A program made the position numbers and the translations under genes. Positions 1 through 9,463 of a stretch of 64,000 nt of DNA are shown here, piece by piece. Position 1 is the stretch's first letter, and each line of letters begins with the position of its first letter. The notes beneath the pieces were generated by a model that searched no databases, had not been told where the DNA came from, and saw only the letters and a list, made by a program, of their open reading frames with translations. The DNA is taken from positions 2,546,501 through 2,610,500 of the forward strand of contig JAGTPG010000002.1 of the NCBI GenBank assembly GCA_018195615.1, read 5' to 3'. The DNA is from Streptomyces tuirus. GTDB taxonomy: Bacteria > Actinomycetota > Actinomycetes > Streptomycetales > Streptomycetaceae.

Positions 1-146
1 CCGCGAACGGTGAGGTGCACGCGCTGCGTGGGCCCGGGTTCGCGGGGATCCAGTTCCACCCCGAGTCGATCCTGACCATGAACGGGGCGGCGGTCGTGCG
101 GGAGCTGGTGGGGCGGCTGCGGGACACGAGCAGGCCCTCCGTGTAG
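1..146 (+). CDS. Anthranilate synthase family protein, C-terminal end (partial)
   Basis: Only the last 47 codons are inside the window, read in the third frame to a TAG at 144-146. The fragment contains FHPES, the C-terminal His-Glu segment of class I glutamine amidotransferases such as TrpG/PabA, followed by SILT. This suggests the amidotransferase end of an anthranilate or aminodeoxychorismate synthase, probably a TrpE-TrpG fusion like those of streptomycetes. The fusion part is inference, because the synthase half lies outside the window. It converges on pfkA with a strong hairpin between them. Confidence 0.75.
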   Translation, partial: ANGEVHALRGPGFAGIQFHPESILTMNGAAVVRELVGRLRDTSRPSV

Positions 147-151
147 AGCGC

Positions 152-185
152 GGCGCCGGTCGGGTCACGCTGCCCGACCGGCGCC
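152..185. terminator. Bidirectional terminator hairpin
   Basis: A perfect 13-bp stem (152-164 with 173-185) and an 8-nt loop lie in the 56-bp gap between two convergent genes, the anthranilate synthase family gene and pfkA. There is no clear U-tract, as is common in streptomycetes. Confidence 0.8.
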
Positions 186-202
186 CGGGTCAGGGCGATC
201 GG

Positions 203-1231
203 TCAGCCGAAGAACACCCCGACCTCCTCGTACAGCTTCGGGTCCACCGTCTTCAGGCGGGCCGTCGCGTCCGCGATGGGGACGCGGACGATGTCCGTGC
301 CGCGCAGGGCGACCATCGTGCCGAAGGCGCCGTCGCGGACGCAGTCGATGGCGTGCAGGCCGAAGCGGGTGGCGAGCCAGCGGTCGAAGGCGCTGGGGGT
401 GCCGCCGCGCTGGACATGTCCGAGGACCGTCGTACGGGCCTCCTTGCCCGTGCGCTTCTCGATCTCCTTCGCCAGCCACTCGCCGACCCCGGACAGCCGG
501 ACATGCCCGAAGGAGTCCAGCGACTGGTCCTTGAGGACCATGTCGCCGTCCTTGGGCATCGCCCCCTCGGCGACGACCACGATCGGCGCGTACGACGCCC
601 GGAAGCGGGACGTCACCCAGGCGCACACCTGCTCGACGTCGAAGCGCTGCTCCGGGATGAGGATGACGTTGGCGCCGCCGGCCAGCCCGGAGTGCAGGGC
701 GATCCAGCCGGCGTGCCGCCCCATCACCTCGACGACCAGGACGCGCATATGGGACTCGGCCGTGGTGTGCAGCCGGTCGATGGCCTCGGTCGCGATGCCG
801 ACCGCGGTGTCGAAGCCGAAGGTGTAGTCGGTGGCGGACAGGTCGTTGTCGATCGTCTTGGGGACGCCCACGCAGGGCACGCCGTGTTCGTCGGACAGCC
901 GGGCGGCCACCCCCAGGGTGTCCTCGCCGCCGATCGTGACGAGTGCCTCCACCTCCAGTTCGGCGAGGTTCTCCTTGATCCGGCGGATGCCGTTCGCCAC
1001 CTTCAGCGGGTTGGTCCGCGAGGAACCGAGGATGGTGCCGCCCCGGGGCAGGATGCCGCGCACGGCGGGGATGTCGAGACGGACGGTGTCGCCTTCCAGA
1101 GGGCCGCGCCAGCCGTCCCGGAAGCCGGTGAATTCGTAGCCGTACTCCTGCACGCCCTTGCGGACGATGGCCCGGATGACGGCGTTGAGCCCGGGGCAGT
1201 CGCCGCCTCCGGTCAGTACTCCGACGCGCAT
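203..1231 (-). CDS. pfkA: 6-phosphofructokinase
   Basis: Phosphorylates fructose 6-phosphate to the 1,6-bisphosphate in cytosolic glycolysis. The 342-residue protein is full length and intact. It shows GGGDCPGLNA at about 8-17, GGEDT at 101-105 and PKTIDND at 124-130, where the first Asp of TIDND is the catalytic base in the family. GGED and Lys124 are the residues usually seen in pyrophosphate-type PFKs, whereas classical ATP enzymes have GGDGS and PGTIDND. Some actinomycete enzymes with these features are nevertheless ATP-dependent, so the phosphoryl donor cannot be fixed from sequence. The ATG at 1231 has AAGGGA about 8 nt upstream. It lies 53 bp downstream of macR on the same strand. Confidence 0.93.
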   Translation of the reverse strand: MRVGVLTGGGDCPGLNAVIRAIVRKGVQEYGYEFTGFRDGWRGPLEGDTVRLDIPAVRGILPRGGTILGSSRTNPLKVANGIRRIKENLAELEVEALVTIGGEDTLGVAARLSDEHGVPCVGVPKTIDNDLSATDYTFGFDTAVGIATEAIDRLHTTAESHMRVLVVEVMGRHAGWIALHSGLAGGANVILIPEQRFDVEQVCAWVTSRFRASYAPIVVVAEGAMPKDGDMVLKDQSLDSFGHVRLSGVGEWLAKEIEKRTGKEARTTVLGHVQRGGTPSAFDRWLATRFGLHAIDCVRDGAFGTMVALRGTDIVRVPIADATARLKTVDPKLYEEVGVFFG

Positions 1232-1284
1232 GGAACAGTCCCTTCGCCGCAGGTGCCTGACGAAGGGTCAGTGTGACGCGCGCC

Positions 1285-1974
1285 TCACTCGTCGTCGAGG
1301 CCGCGCTCTATCGCGTACCTGACCAGCTCCACGCGGTTGTGCAACTGGAGCTTGCCGAGGGTGTTCTGGACGTGGTTCTGCACCGTGCGGTGGGAGATGA
1401 CCAGGCGTTCGGCGATCTGCTTGTAGCTCAGGCCCTTGGCGACCAGACGCAGCACCTCGGTCTCGCGGTCGGTGAGCCGGGGCGCCTTCGGTTCGTCGGT
1501 GTCGGGGGCCGGGGCGGGTTCGGAGGCCAGGCGGCGGTACTCGCCGAGGACCAGTCCGGCGAGACCGGGGGTGAACACCGGGTCGCCGACGGCCGTGCGG
1601 CGGACCGCGTCCCGCAGTTCCTCGGTGGAGGCCGACTTCAGCAGGTAGCCGGTCGCGCCGGACTTCACCGCCTCCAGGACGTCGGCGTGCTCACCGCTCG
1701 CGGACAGCACGAGGACGCGCAGGGCGGGGTTGGCGGCGACGACCTCCTTGCAGACCTGGACGCCGGGTTTGGCGGGCAGGTTCAGGTCGAGCACCAGGAC
1801 GTCGGGCGCGGCGGCCTTGGCCCGGCGCACCGCCTGGTCGCCGTCGCCCGCGGTGGCGACCACCTCGAAGCCCGACTCGGCCAGGTCACGGGCGACGGCG
1901 TCGCGCCACATGGGGTGGTCGTCGACCACCATGACCTTGATCGGGTCCTGCCGGCCTTCCGTGGCCTCCGTCAT
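1285..1974 (-). CDS. macR: Response regulator, NarL/LuxR type (MacR-like)
   Basis: A 229-residue DNA-binding response regulator. The receiver domain covers about 12-130, with the acidic pair VDDH at 17-20, the phospho-acceptor Asp63 in VLDLNLP and the conserved Lys in YLLKSAS. A LuxR-type helix-turn-helix follows from about 165 (LTDRETEVLRLVAKG). I chose the ATG at 1974 because it overlaps the kinase stop by ATGA; the open frame extends further upstream only through the kinase gene. Position beside pfkA and plsC matches the S. coelicolor MacRS pair, which is described as controlling morphogenesis and antibiotic production. The symbol is assigned by family and context. Confidence 0.88.
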   Translation of the reverse strand: MTEATEGRQDPIKVMVVDDHPMWRDAVARDLAESGFEVVATAGDGDQAVRRAKAAAPDVLVLDLNLPAKPGVQVCKEVVAANPALRVLVLSASGEHADVLEAVKSGATGYLLKSASTEELRDAVRRTAVGDPVFTPGLAGLVLGEYRRLASEPAPAPDTDEPKAPRLTDRETEVLRLVAKGLSYKQIAERLVISHRTVQNHVQNTLGKLQLHNRVELVRYAIERGLDDE

Positions 1975-3204
1975 CGCTGCTCCGCCTTCCCCCGTGCCTG
2001 TGTCAGGTCCTTCGGTACCTTCAGCTCGACCTCCGTGCCCTGGCCCGGCACCGAGATCAGCTCCGCGCTGCCGCCGAGGTCGCGCAGCCGGCCGCGGATC
2101 GACAGGGCGACGCCGAGCCGCCCCTCGCCCTCCGCCTGGGCGAGCCGCCCCTCCGGGATGCCGGGTCCGTCGTCCCGGACGGTGACGATCACCTCGTCCG
2201 GCTCGTCCTCGACCAGGATCCAGGCGCTCGCCTGTTCCCCTGCGTGCTTGCGGACGTTGTCCAGGGCGGCCCCGACCGCGGCGGCCACCTCGCGGGCGGC
2301 CAACGGCGCCAGCGGCACGGGCGCGCCGGGCTCGGCGAGGCTGACCTTGGCCCGGCATACGGCGCGAGCAGGGCGCGCAGGTCGACGGGCCCGCTCTCCT
2401 CCGGCTCCTCGTCGACGGACCGGACGACCGCTCCCTCGGCGGCGTCCTCCGAGACCCGGGAGACCGGCACCAAGCCGCCGGAGACCAGGGTGCGCAGCGC
2501 GACCTCCTGCTCACCGGCCATCCGGCCCAGCTCGGCCGCCTCTCCGCCGATCACCGCGCCGCGCCGCTGCACCATCGCCAGCACCTGGAGCACGCTGTCG
2601 TGGATGTCCCGGGCGAGGCGCTCCCGCTCCCTCGTCGCGGCCTCGATCTCCAGGGCGCGGGCGAGGGTGCGCTCGGAGGCGCGGGCGACCTCGACGACGT
2701 ACCCGATGGCGATGGAGGCGATGCAGACCAGGATGACGTTGTGGACGGTGTCGCGGGCCGGGGTGCCGCGTTCCACCAGGTTGGCGGCGGCCACGAGGGT
2801 GGAGGCGAGGGCCGCCCAGCGCCAGCCGCCCTTGATGGCGAAGGCCAGGACGGAACCGGCGGTCCATATCGACGGCAGGGTCGGGCCACCCGCCTGGACG
2901 CGCTCGTGCGCGTCGGCGACGGGGTGAGCATGATGCCGGTGATGGCCACCGTGAGGTCGGCGGTGAGGAACCGCTTGGTGCAGCGGGTGGCGTTCGCGAC
3001 CCGGGGCAGGGTGGCCAGGGTCCACACGCCCAGCACGGCGAAGTAGGCGACGGCGACCCATGGGCGGGCGAACTCGTCGTGGGCGGTGGCGAACAGGCCG
3101 ACCGCGTACAGCATCGTGAGCACCCGGTAGGCGGTCAGCGCGCGCCACAGCGGCTGCTCGACCGACATCCTCATGACGCGCTCGCGCTTGGCCATGTCCC
3201 CCAC
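1971..3204 (-). CDS. macS: Sensor histidine kinase (MacS-like), two apparent frameshifts
   Basis: Membrane sensor kinase partnering the overlapping response regulator. The N-terminal part (from MGDMAKRERV at 3204) holds hydrophobic segments, followed by a HisKA_3-type dimerisation and phosphoacceptor segment (RLARDIHDSVLQ). A C-terminal HATPase domain carries VRKHAGE (N box) and DDGPGIPEG (G1 box). The protein can only be read by changing phase near 2905 and near 2355; each change corresponds to one missing base. Both flanking segments fit the family, so these are probably sequencing errors rather than a dead gene. It starts 18 bp after plsC and may share its transcript. Confidence 0.82.
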
Positions 3205-3222
3205 CCCCGGCCGGAGCCCCGA

Positions 3223-4047
3223 CTAGGGCTCGGTCCGCCGCTGTTCCGTCTGCTGGTCCTTCTCGGCCTTTTCCTTCTCGGCCTTTTCCTTCTGGGCCTG
3301 TTCCTTCTCCGCCCGCGCGAGCGCGGCCTTGGCGGCCTTCTCGGCTTCCTTGTCCGCCTTCGCCGCCTCCGCGAGCTGCCGTTTCATGGCCGTCGCGTAC
3401 ATGTCGACGTACTCCTGGCCGGAGAGTTTCATGATCTCGTACATGACCTCGTCGGTCACCGCGCGCAGCACGAACCGGTCGTGCTCCATGCCCTGGTAGC
3501 GGCTGAAGTCCAGGGGCTTGCCGATCCGGATGCCCGGCCGCATCAGCTTCGGCACGACCTTCCCGGGCGGCTGGATCTTCTCCGTGTCGATCATGGCCAC
3601 CGGGAGGACGGGCGCGCCGGTCGCGAGCGCCACACGCGCGAGGCCGCCCGGCTTGCCGCGGTAGAGCCGGCCGTCGGGCGAGCGCGTCCCCTCCGGGTAG
3701 ATGCCGAACAGCTCGCCGCGCTCCAGCACCTCGATGCCGCTCTTGATGGCGGCCTCACCCGCGCCTCGCGCACCGGAGCGGTCCACCGGAAGCTGGCCGA
3801 CCCCCTTGAAGAAGGCGGCCGTCAGCCGGCCCTTCACCCCGGGCGTCGTGAAGTACTCGGCCTTCGCGATGAACGTGACCTTGCGGTCCAGGACCGCGGG
3901 CAGGAAGAACGAGTCCGAGAAGGACAGGTGGTTGCTCGCCAGGATCGCGGGGCCCTCGGCGGGAACGTTCTCCAGGCCTTCCACCCAGGGCCTGAAGGCA
4001 ACCTTCAGCGGTCCCCCAACAGCGACCTTCATCGCGCCGTACAACAA
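3223..4047 (-). CDS. 1-acyl-sn-glycerol-3-phosphate acyltransferase (PlsC family)
   Basis: Membrane-associated acyltransferase that should add the second acyl chain in phosphatidic acid synthesis. The catalytic NHxSxxD motif appears as NHLSFSD near residue 39, and the glycerophosphate-binding EGTR motif is present as YPEGTRSPDG. The C-terminal 50 residues are a lysine/glutamate-rich repetitive tail (AEKEKAEKEK type), probably a charged coiled coil. The TTG at 4047 is supported by AGGAGG at 4055-4060, 7 nt upstream; the ATG five codons inside is badly placed for it. macS, macR and pfkA follow on the same strand. Confidence 0.88.
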   Translation of the reverse strand: MLYGAMKVAVGGPLKVAFRPWVEGLENVPAEGPAILASNHLSFSDSFFLPAVLDRKVTFIAKAEYFTTPGVKGRLTAAFFKGVGQLPVDRSGARGAGEAAIKSGIEVLERGELFGIYPEGTRSPDGRLYRGKPGGLARVALATGAPVLPVAMIDTEKIQPPGKVVPKLMRPGIRIGKPLDFSRYQGMEHDRFVLRAVTDEVMYEIMKLSGQEYVDMYATAMKRQLAEAAKADKEAEKAAKAALARAEKEQAQKEKAEKEKAEKDQQTEQRRTEP

Positions 4048-4233
4048 CCGAGTGCCTCCTGTATGTGTCGATCAGACCTTAACCCGGAGCGCTGTCAAAG
4101 GCGCCGACGGCCCTGGTCGGTGTCAGTGCGGTCGCGTACGGTGAAGGTCCCGCGAACGCCGTGCGACCCCTTCCATGACGTTCCGTGACATCCGTGATCG
4201 TGTCCGTCCCTTCTCACGACCTGGAGGCCGAAG

Positions 4234-5030
4234 GTGCCGGTCCTCGCCGGAGCCGAGCCGTTTCGCCACGAGGGCGGGGAGGCGGCCGTCCTCCTCTGCC
4301 ACGGCTTCACCGGTTCACCGCAGTCGCTGCGCCCCTGGGCGGAGCATCTCGCCGCACAAGGCCTGACCGTCTCGCTGCCGCTGCTGCCCGGGCACGGCAC
4401 GCGCTGGAGGACCTGCGGATCACCGGCTGGCAGGACTGGTACGCGGAGGTGGACCGCGAACTGCGCAACCTGTGCGAACGCCGCGAGAAGGTGTTCGTGG
4501 CCGGTCTGTCCATGGGCGGCGCCCTGGCCCTGCGGCTGGCCGCGCGGCACGGCGACGCGGTGCGCGGCGTGGTGGTCGTCAACCCGGCCAACAAGGTGCA
4601 CGGCCTGGCCGCGCACGCCCTCCCGGTGATCCGCCACTTCGTCCCCGCGACGAAGGGGATCGCCAGCGACATCGCCAAGCCGGACAGCAGGGAGCTGGGC
4701 TACGACCGGGTGCCGCTGCACGCGGCGCACTCCCTGCGTCAGTTCTTCCAGGTCGCCGACCGTGAGCTGCCGCAGGTCACCCAGCCGGTACTGCTGCTGC
4801 GCAGCCCGCAGGACCATGTCGTGCCGCCCGCCGACTCGGCCCGTATCCTCAGCCGCATCTCGTCGACCGACGTGAAGGAGGTCCTGCTGGAACAGAGCTA
4901 CCACGTCGCCACGTTGGACCATGACGCGGACCGCATCTTCGAGGAGAGCGCCGCGTTCATCGGCAGGCTCGCGTCCGGCCTCGGCAGGGAGCCCGGTCTC
5001 GGCAAGGAAGGGACGACAGCAGGTGGCTGA
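4234..5030 (+). CDS. Alpha/beta hydrolase, carboxylesterase-like; one apparent frameshift
   Basis: Serine hydrolase of the small carboxylesterase/lipase group. It has the oxyanion segment LLCHGFTGSP near the start, a nucleophile elbow GLSMGG, an acidic segment SPQDHVVPP and a late SYHVATLDHD, which supply the Ser-Asp-His triad. The GTG at 4234 is preceded by TGGAGG. The frame changes once near 4400: TGGAGGAC should probably read with one more G to give HGTRWEDLR. It diverges from plsC and its stop overlaps the next gene start (GTGGCTGA). Physiological substrate is unknown. Confidence 0.82.
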
Positions 5031-5642
5031 GCACGACTCCGACCGCGAGGGCCGCGAGCCGGACGAGAAGGGCGTCCCGTTCGACGAGGAGGCCGCCTGG
5101 GCGGCGATCGTCGCCGGGTACGGCGAGGAGCCGCCGGACCCGCCCGGCGCCAAGCCGTTCAAGTCGATCGAGGACCTGGCGCTGCTGGAGTCCCCGACCA
5201 ACGACGACCCGGCGCCCACGGCCGGGACGACCGGCGCCGCCGAGAAGCCCGCCGAGCCGGAGGGGCCGGAGGCCAAGGGGCCCGTGGACAAGCCGGCCAA
5301 GCCGCTGGGCGGCTCCGTCTCCTTCGCGCCCGGCGTCGGGCCGCGTGACTACTCCGCGCCCGAGCCCGCCGAGGACGACTTCGACGAGGACGACGAGGGC
5401 CACTTCGTGCCACCGGAGCCGCCCCCGCTGCCGGCCGCCGATGTCACCGCGAAGTTCGCCTGGCTCGGGTGCTCGGCGGGCCGGTGCTGCTCCTGCTGGC
5501 CGTGCTGCTCGGCTGGGACATGACGTGGTGGCTGGCCACGCTGGGGATCGGTGGGTTCCTCGGTGGCTTCGCGACGCTGGTGATGCGGATGCGGACGGAT
5601 GACGAGGATGACGAGGATCCGGGGCGCGGGGCCGTGGTCTGA
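5023..5642 (+). CDS. Acidic membrane protein, one apparent frameshift
   Basis: I do not recognise a named family. The first 150 residues are hydrophilic, rich in Pro, Glu and Asp (DDFDEDDEGH near the end of this part). They are followed by two adjacent hydrophobic segments (VLLLLAVLLGW and WWLATLGIGGFLGGFATLVM) and a short acidic tail. Topology is therefore a long, probably cytoplasmic, acidic domain anchored by a C-terminal helical hairpin. A phase change of one missing base is needed near 5466, at the start of the first membrane segment. GTG start at 5023 overlaps the esterase by 8 bp, so the two are probably co-translated. Confidence 0.7.
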
Positions 5643-5656
5643 GCGACCCGGACGGC

Positions 5657-6399
5657 TCAGGTGGCAGGAATTCTGAGGGCGGCCAGGACCGGAAGGTGGT
5701 CCGTGGCCGCCCTCAGGTCCGTCTCGGTCACTCCGGGGTGCCCGGCCGGCACGCCGCAGCCCAGCACCTCGATGCCCTTGGTCGCGAAGATCGCGTCGAT
5801 GCGCTGGTAGGGGTCGGTGGGGTCCAGGTGTGCTCGCCGCCCAGGGCGCGGCGGTCCGGCAGTCGGTCAGACCGTCGGCCAGCCGGCGGAAGGTGGGGCC
5901 GTCGGGGCGTTCGTTCAGGTCACCGCCGGCGATCGCGTGCTCCACGCCCATTCCGGCGAGCCGGTCCAGGAGCATGCCGCCCTGCTCGTAGCGCTCGTCC
6001 TTCTGGAGCGACAGGTGACAGCTGAGGACGCCGAGGCGGGTGCCGGCGAAGCGGACGACCGCGGTGGCGAAACCGCGGCGGTGCAGGCCGGGGTGAGGGG
6101 CAGGAGGACGTCCTCCGTGCGCTCGATGCTCGCCCGGAGCGAGCAGAGGATCGCCGGGCCGGCGGCGGTGGCGCCGCCGGTGACGATCACCAGGTCGCAG
6201 GCGCGGGCCAGGCGGGCGAGTTTCTTGCGCCAGCGGAAGAAGCGGGGGCTTCTTGGACGAGGACCAGGTCTGGTGCGCAGGCTTTGATCACACGGGCCAA
6301 GGCGTGTGTGTCGTCGCGCATGGAGCGGATGTTGTAGCTGAGGACCCTGATGACTGCGGAACCGTCGGGTTCTGTACGCGAGTTGGGGAGCAGCGACAT
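5657..6399 (-). CDS. Endonuclease/exonuclease/phosphatase family protein, about four apparent frameshifts
   Basis: Metal-dependent phosphoesterase of the DNase I-like fold. Readable pieces in order are LSYNIRSMRDD near the N terminus, LVLVQEAP (the QE motif), FAGTRLGVLSCHLS, AIAGGDLNERP (GDLN motif), DPYQRIDAIFAT and DHLPVLAAL with the terminal catalytic His. This order is exactly the family pattern. The pieces lie in different phases, with changes near 6245, 6080, 5858 and 5820, each equal to one missing base. Start ATG at 6399. It is the last gene of the glkA-side minus-strand series. Substrate cannot be inferred. Confidence 0.78.
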
Positions 6400-6458
6400 G
6401 TGATCAATTTACGCCCAATGGCTCGGGCGCGGGGTCGGTGCGCGAGTGCCGGTCGTAT

Positions 6459-6488
6459 GTGGCTGATCGCGCAGTTCCCCGCGCCCCC
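6459..6488 (+). repeat. Dispersed intergenic repeat, copy 1
   Basis: A GTGGCTG(G/A)TCGCGCAGTT core followed by CCCCGCGCCCC, shared with copies at 9397-9424, 42638-42670 and 58486-58519. It lies between the endonuclease gene and the 3' end of glkA. All copies are intergenic. Confidence 0.75.
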
Positions 6489-6507
6489 AAAAACCAAAAG
6501 AGAGGCG

Positions 6508-7459
6508 TTACATGATCGGGTCGGGTTCCCTGGCCAGGTCGGCTGCGCCCACCAAACCCGCCTTGTTGCCCAGTTCCGCGGCGCGGACCTCGGCCACCGG
6601 GCGCCAGTTGCCGCCGACCAGCCAGCGCTTGTAGGACTTGCGGATCGGGCCCAGGACCAGTTCGCCCTCGTCGGAGAGGCCGCCGCCGACGATGAAGGCG
6701 GAGGGGTCGAAGAGGGAGGCGAGGTCGGCGAGGCCCGCGCCGACCCAGCGGGCCAGTTCGCGGTAGGAGTCGACGGCCACGCGGTCGCCCTGGCGGGCGG
6801 CCATGGAGATGTGCTTGCCCTCGATGCCGTCGGGCGTGCCGTTGCCGAGGCCGAGGAGGATCTCGGCGTTCTCGGGGTGGCGTTGGCGCGCTGCTTGGCG
6901 TACCGGACGAGGGCCCGGCCGGAGGCGTACTGCTCCCAGCAGCCCTGCGAGCCGCAGCCGCACAGCAGGCCGTCCGGCACCATGCGGATGTGGCCGAACT
7001 CCGCGGCCACCCCGAAGTGCCCGCGGCGCAGCTTGTTGCCGATGATGATGCCGCCGCCGAGGCCGGTGCCGAGCGTGATGCAGATGACGTTGCGGTGGCC
7101 CTTGCCGGCGCCGAACTTGTACTCGCCCCACGCCGCGGCGTTCGCGTCGTTCTCCACGACCACCGGGAGGCCCACACGGGCCTCGACCTTCTCCTTGAGC
7201 GGCTCGTTGCGCCAGTGGATGTTCGGCGCGAAGTAGACCTCGGAACGCTGCCGGTTCACATAGCCGGCGGCGCCGATGCCCACGCCGACGATGTCGTGAC
7301 CGACACGCGCGCCGTCCACCGCCGAGGCGATGGCGTCCACGATGCCCTCGGGCGTGCCCGGGTCGGCACCTTGTGGGTCGAGAGGATGTTGCCTTCCTCA
7401 TCGACCACGCCGGCCGCGATCTTCGTGCCGCCGATGTCGACGCCGATGGTGAGTCCCAT
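6508..7459 (-). CDS. glkA: Glucokinase (ROK family), two apparent frameshifts
   Basis: ATP-dependent glucose kinase. In Streptomyces GlkA is also the central mediator of glucose repression. The N-terminal phosphate-binding motif is GVDIGGTKIAAG. Further on are VENDANAAAWGE, the LGTGLGGGIIIG loop, the ROK signature with zinc ligands (HFGVAAEFGH and GCGSQGCWE) and IVGGGLSDEG. Reconstructed length is about 317 residues, normal for actinobacterial glucokinase. Phase changes near 7365 and 6880 are each one missing base. ATG at 7459 is preceded by GAGGGA. A hairpin separates it from the upstream gene, so it probably has its own promoter. Confidence 0.92.
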
Positions 7460-7556
7460 GAATCCCTCAGTTTCGGTCGAGCCCCGCTACGGCCAACGGT
7501 ACCCGAGGCACCGGGGTCGGGTTCGGCTCGTCCGACGGGTGGGCACGCGGCGGCAG

Positions 7557-7585
7557 GGCCGGGGACCGGGCCCGGGGACCCGGCC
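7557..7585 (-). terminator. Candidate terminator upstream of glkA
   Basis: GGCCGGG pairs with CCCGGCC around a 15-nt GC-rich loop, 6 nt after the stop of the gene upstream of glkA. Confidence 0.5.
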
Positions 7586-7591
7586 GGGGAC

Positions 7592-8090
7592 TCAGTCGAG
7601 GTCGATGCGCTCCCCGGGGCCCTCGTCGTCGCCCCGGTCATGGCGTTCGTCCAGGTCACGCGGGTCGTCATGGTCGTCGCGGCCGGTCCAGCGACGCTCC
7701 TGGGCCTGCACGGCGGAGCGGTAGGCGGCGAGCAGTTCGTTCCCGGCCGCAGCCAGGTGGTCGAAGACGTCCGGGTTGCGTTCGATGACGGGTTCCACGG
7801 CGGCCTTCGCCTGCTGCACGACCTGCCGTACGGCCTGTTGGGCCGCCGGACCGGCGACCGCGCCGAACAGCGGGGACTGGATCCCGGACAGCTTGTCCGC
7901 GACGGCGTCGACGAACTTCTTCAGTTCCTCGGCCGCGGAGCCTGGGGCGGGCCGTACTCGGCGCGGCGGCGGGCCTTCTCCGCCTCCAGGTCCTCGGCGC
8001 ACGCGGTCGCCCAGGCGTCGGCGTCGGTCGCCCGCACCTCGTCCGCGGCCTCTTCGCGGGCGGCGTCGGACGGGGGAGCTCTTCGCTCAT
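7592..8090 (-). CDS. Small protein upstream of glkA (SCO2127-type), two apparent frameshifts
   Basis: No catalytic motif is visible. Reading from ATG 8090 (AGGAGT upstream) through two missing bases near 8070 and 7935 gives about 165 residues: an acidic, alanine-rich N-terminal part (AAREEAADEVRATDADAW), a central amphipathic segment (AAEELKKFVDAVADKLSG) and a charged tail (DDHDDPRDLDERH). By position it corresponds to SCO2127 of S. coelicolor, next to glkA and reported to influence glucose kinase expression. That link is from memory and context. A hairpin follows the stop. Confidence 0.68.
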
Positions 8091-8142
8091 GACGGACTCC
8101 TGACTACGGTTCGTCCCTCCGACGTTACCCGAACGGGCCCAC

Positions 8143-9316
8143 TCAGCGTGACTGCGGCCACAGCTTCGGGTCGGGGGCGAACCGGACGCGCAGTTCGCCC
8201 TCGCGCAGGGCGGCGCCGTCGACGGTGCAGCGGCGCAGTGCGGAGGGCAGCGGGACGATGCGGCGGAACCGCCCCGCCGTGACGACGAGTTCGTCACCGC
8301 GCCGGACGAGGTCCAGGTCGTCGCGTATGGCGCCGGGCAGCGGGATGTGCCAGACGAGCACGCCGTCCTCGCCGAGCCGGTCGGTCACGGGCCACTCGAC
8401 CGGGGCGACGGGGGTGTCCCGGCCGGCGCCGGGGACGTCCAGGGCGGTGAGGTCGTCGGCGCCGCGCGGGTCGCGTCCGAGGTGGGCGACGGTGCGGACG
8501 TCGTACGCCTCGCGCCACTCGTCCAGCGTCTTGCGCTGCTGGGCGACCGGGCCGGCCAGCCAGGTGTCCGGGGACGCCTCGGGCAGGACGCGGTTGGCGA
8601 CGACGAGGTCGGTGCGCAGGCCGCGCAGGGACAGGCCGAGGGCTGCGGTGCGCAGGGCGTCGGCACCGGCCGGTCCGGGCTCGGCGACCAGGCGGACGAC
8701 GGTGTCGCGGTCGGCGACGACCGCCTCGACGGCGGCCAGCTCCAGGTCCCAGCGGGCGGCCGTCTCGTACAGCCACTCGGCGGGCATGGGGACGCCGGCG
8801 AGCCGGCCCAGGACGGGGCGCAGGGCGCGGGCCGCCTGGCGTTCGGGCGGGAGCAGGCGGCGCAGGTAGCGGCGCAGTTCCTCGGGAGGGCGAGGAGGGC
8901 GAGGGCCTGCGGGGCCGGTGGCAGGTCGACGACGAGGAGGTCGTACGCCTCCGACAGCGCGGCGTCGCGCAGGGCGCGCAGGAGGGCGAGTTCCTCGGCA
9001 CCGGGCAGGGGGTGAGTTCGTCCGGGTCCAGGCGGGAGGCGCCGAGCAGTTCCAGGGCGGAGGACGCGCGGTCCTGGAGGGCGGTGAGGTCCTTGCGGAA
9101 GTCCCGGGCGGGGTCGGGGCGCCAGGCGGTGAGGCGGGGGGCGACCTCGGTCGGCTCAGGGCCGGTGCCGGTGCCCAGGGCGGCACCGAGGGTGTCCGCG
9201 CGGTCGGTACCGAGGACGAGGGTGCGGGTGCCCTGCGCTGCCGCGGCCAGGGCGGTCGCGGCCGCGAGGGTGGTACGGCCGCTGCCGCCGGGGCCGGTGA
9301 TCAGGATGGTGCGCAT
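8143..9316 (-). CDS. ArsA/GET3-like ATPase, two apparent frameshifts
   Basis: P-loop ATPase of the anion-transporting/tail-anchored-protein family, related to the ArsA-like pairs of actinobacteria rather than to a dedicated arsenic pump. The N terminus holds a deviant Walker A (GPGGSGRTT, residues 7-15), and LLVVDLPPAPQAL is the Walker B-like segment. The C-terminal part, from VPMPAEWLYETAARW onward, covers the characteristic LPG(A) beta domain (WHIPLPGAIRDDLDL). Phase changes near 9010 and 8893 each equal one missing base. No ars genes are nearby, so a role in arsenite export is not supported. Confidence 0.78.
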
Positions 9317-9396
9317 GGGGGTGCACGGTACCCGGCGTTGACGAGGTACTCCGTGCCGCCCTTAGCGGCACGAATGCCCGCCGCTTGGGCAACCCA

Positions 9397-9424
9397 GGGC
9401 GCGGGGAACTGCGCGACCAGCCAC
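9397..9424 (-). repeat. Dispersed intergenic repeat, copy 2
   Basis: On the minus strand reads GTGGCTGGTCGCGCAGTT then CCCCGCGCCC. Identical in its core to copy 1 and located in the gap between the ArsA-like gene and the SRPBCC gene. Confidence 0.75.
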
Positions 9425-9463
9425 AACGCACCTGCACGGGGTCCTGCGGAAACCCGGCGGCGG

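Noticed and set aside
6508..7459. glkA as a true pseudogene
   Set aside because: All motifs are intact in adjoining phases and the two changes equal missing bases of the same type as in many other genes.
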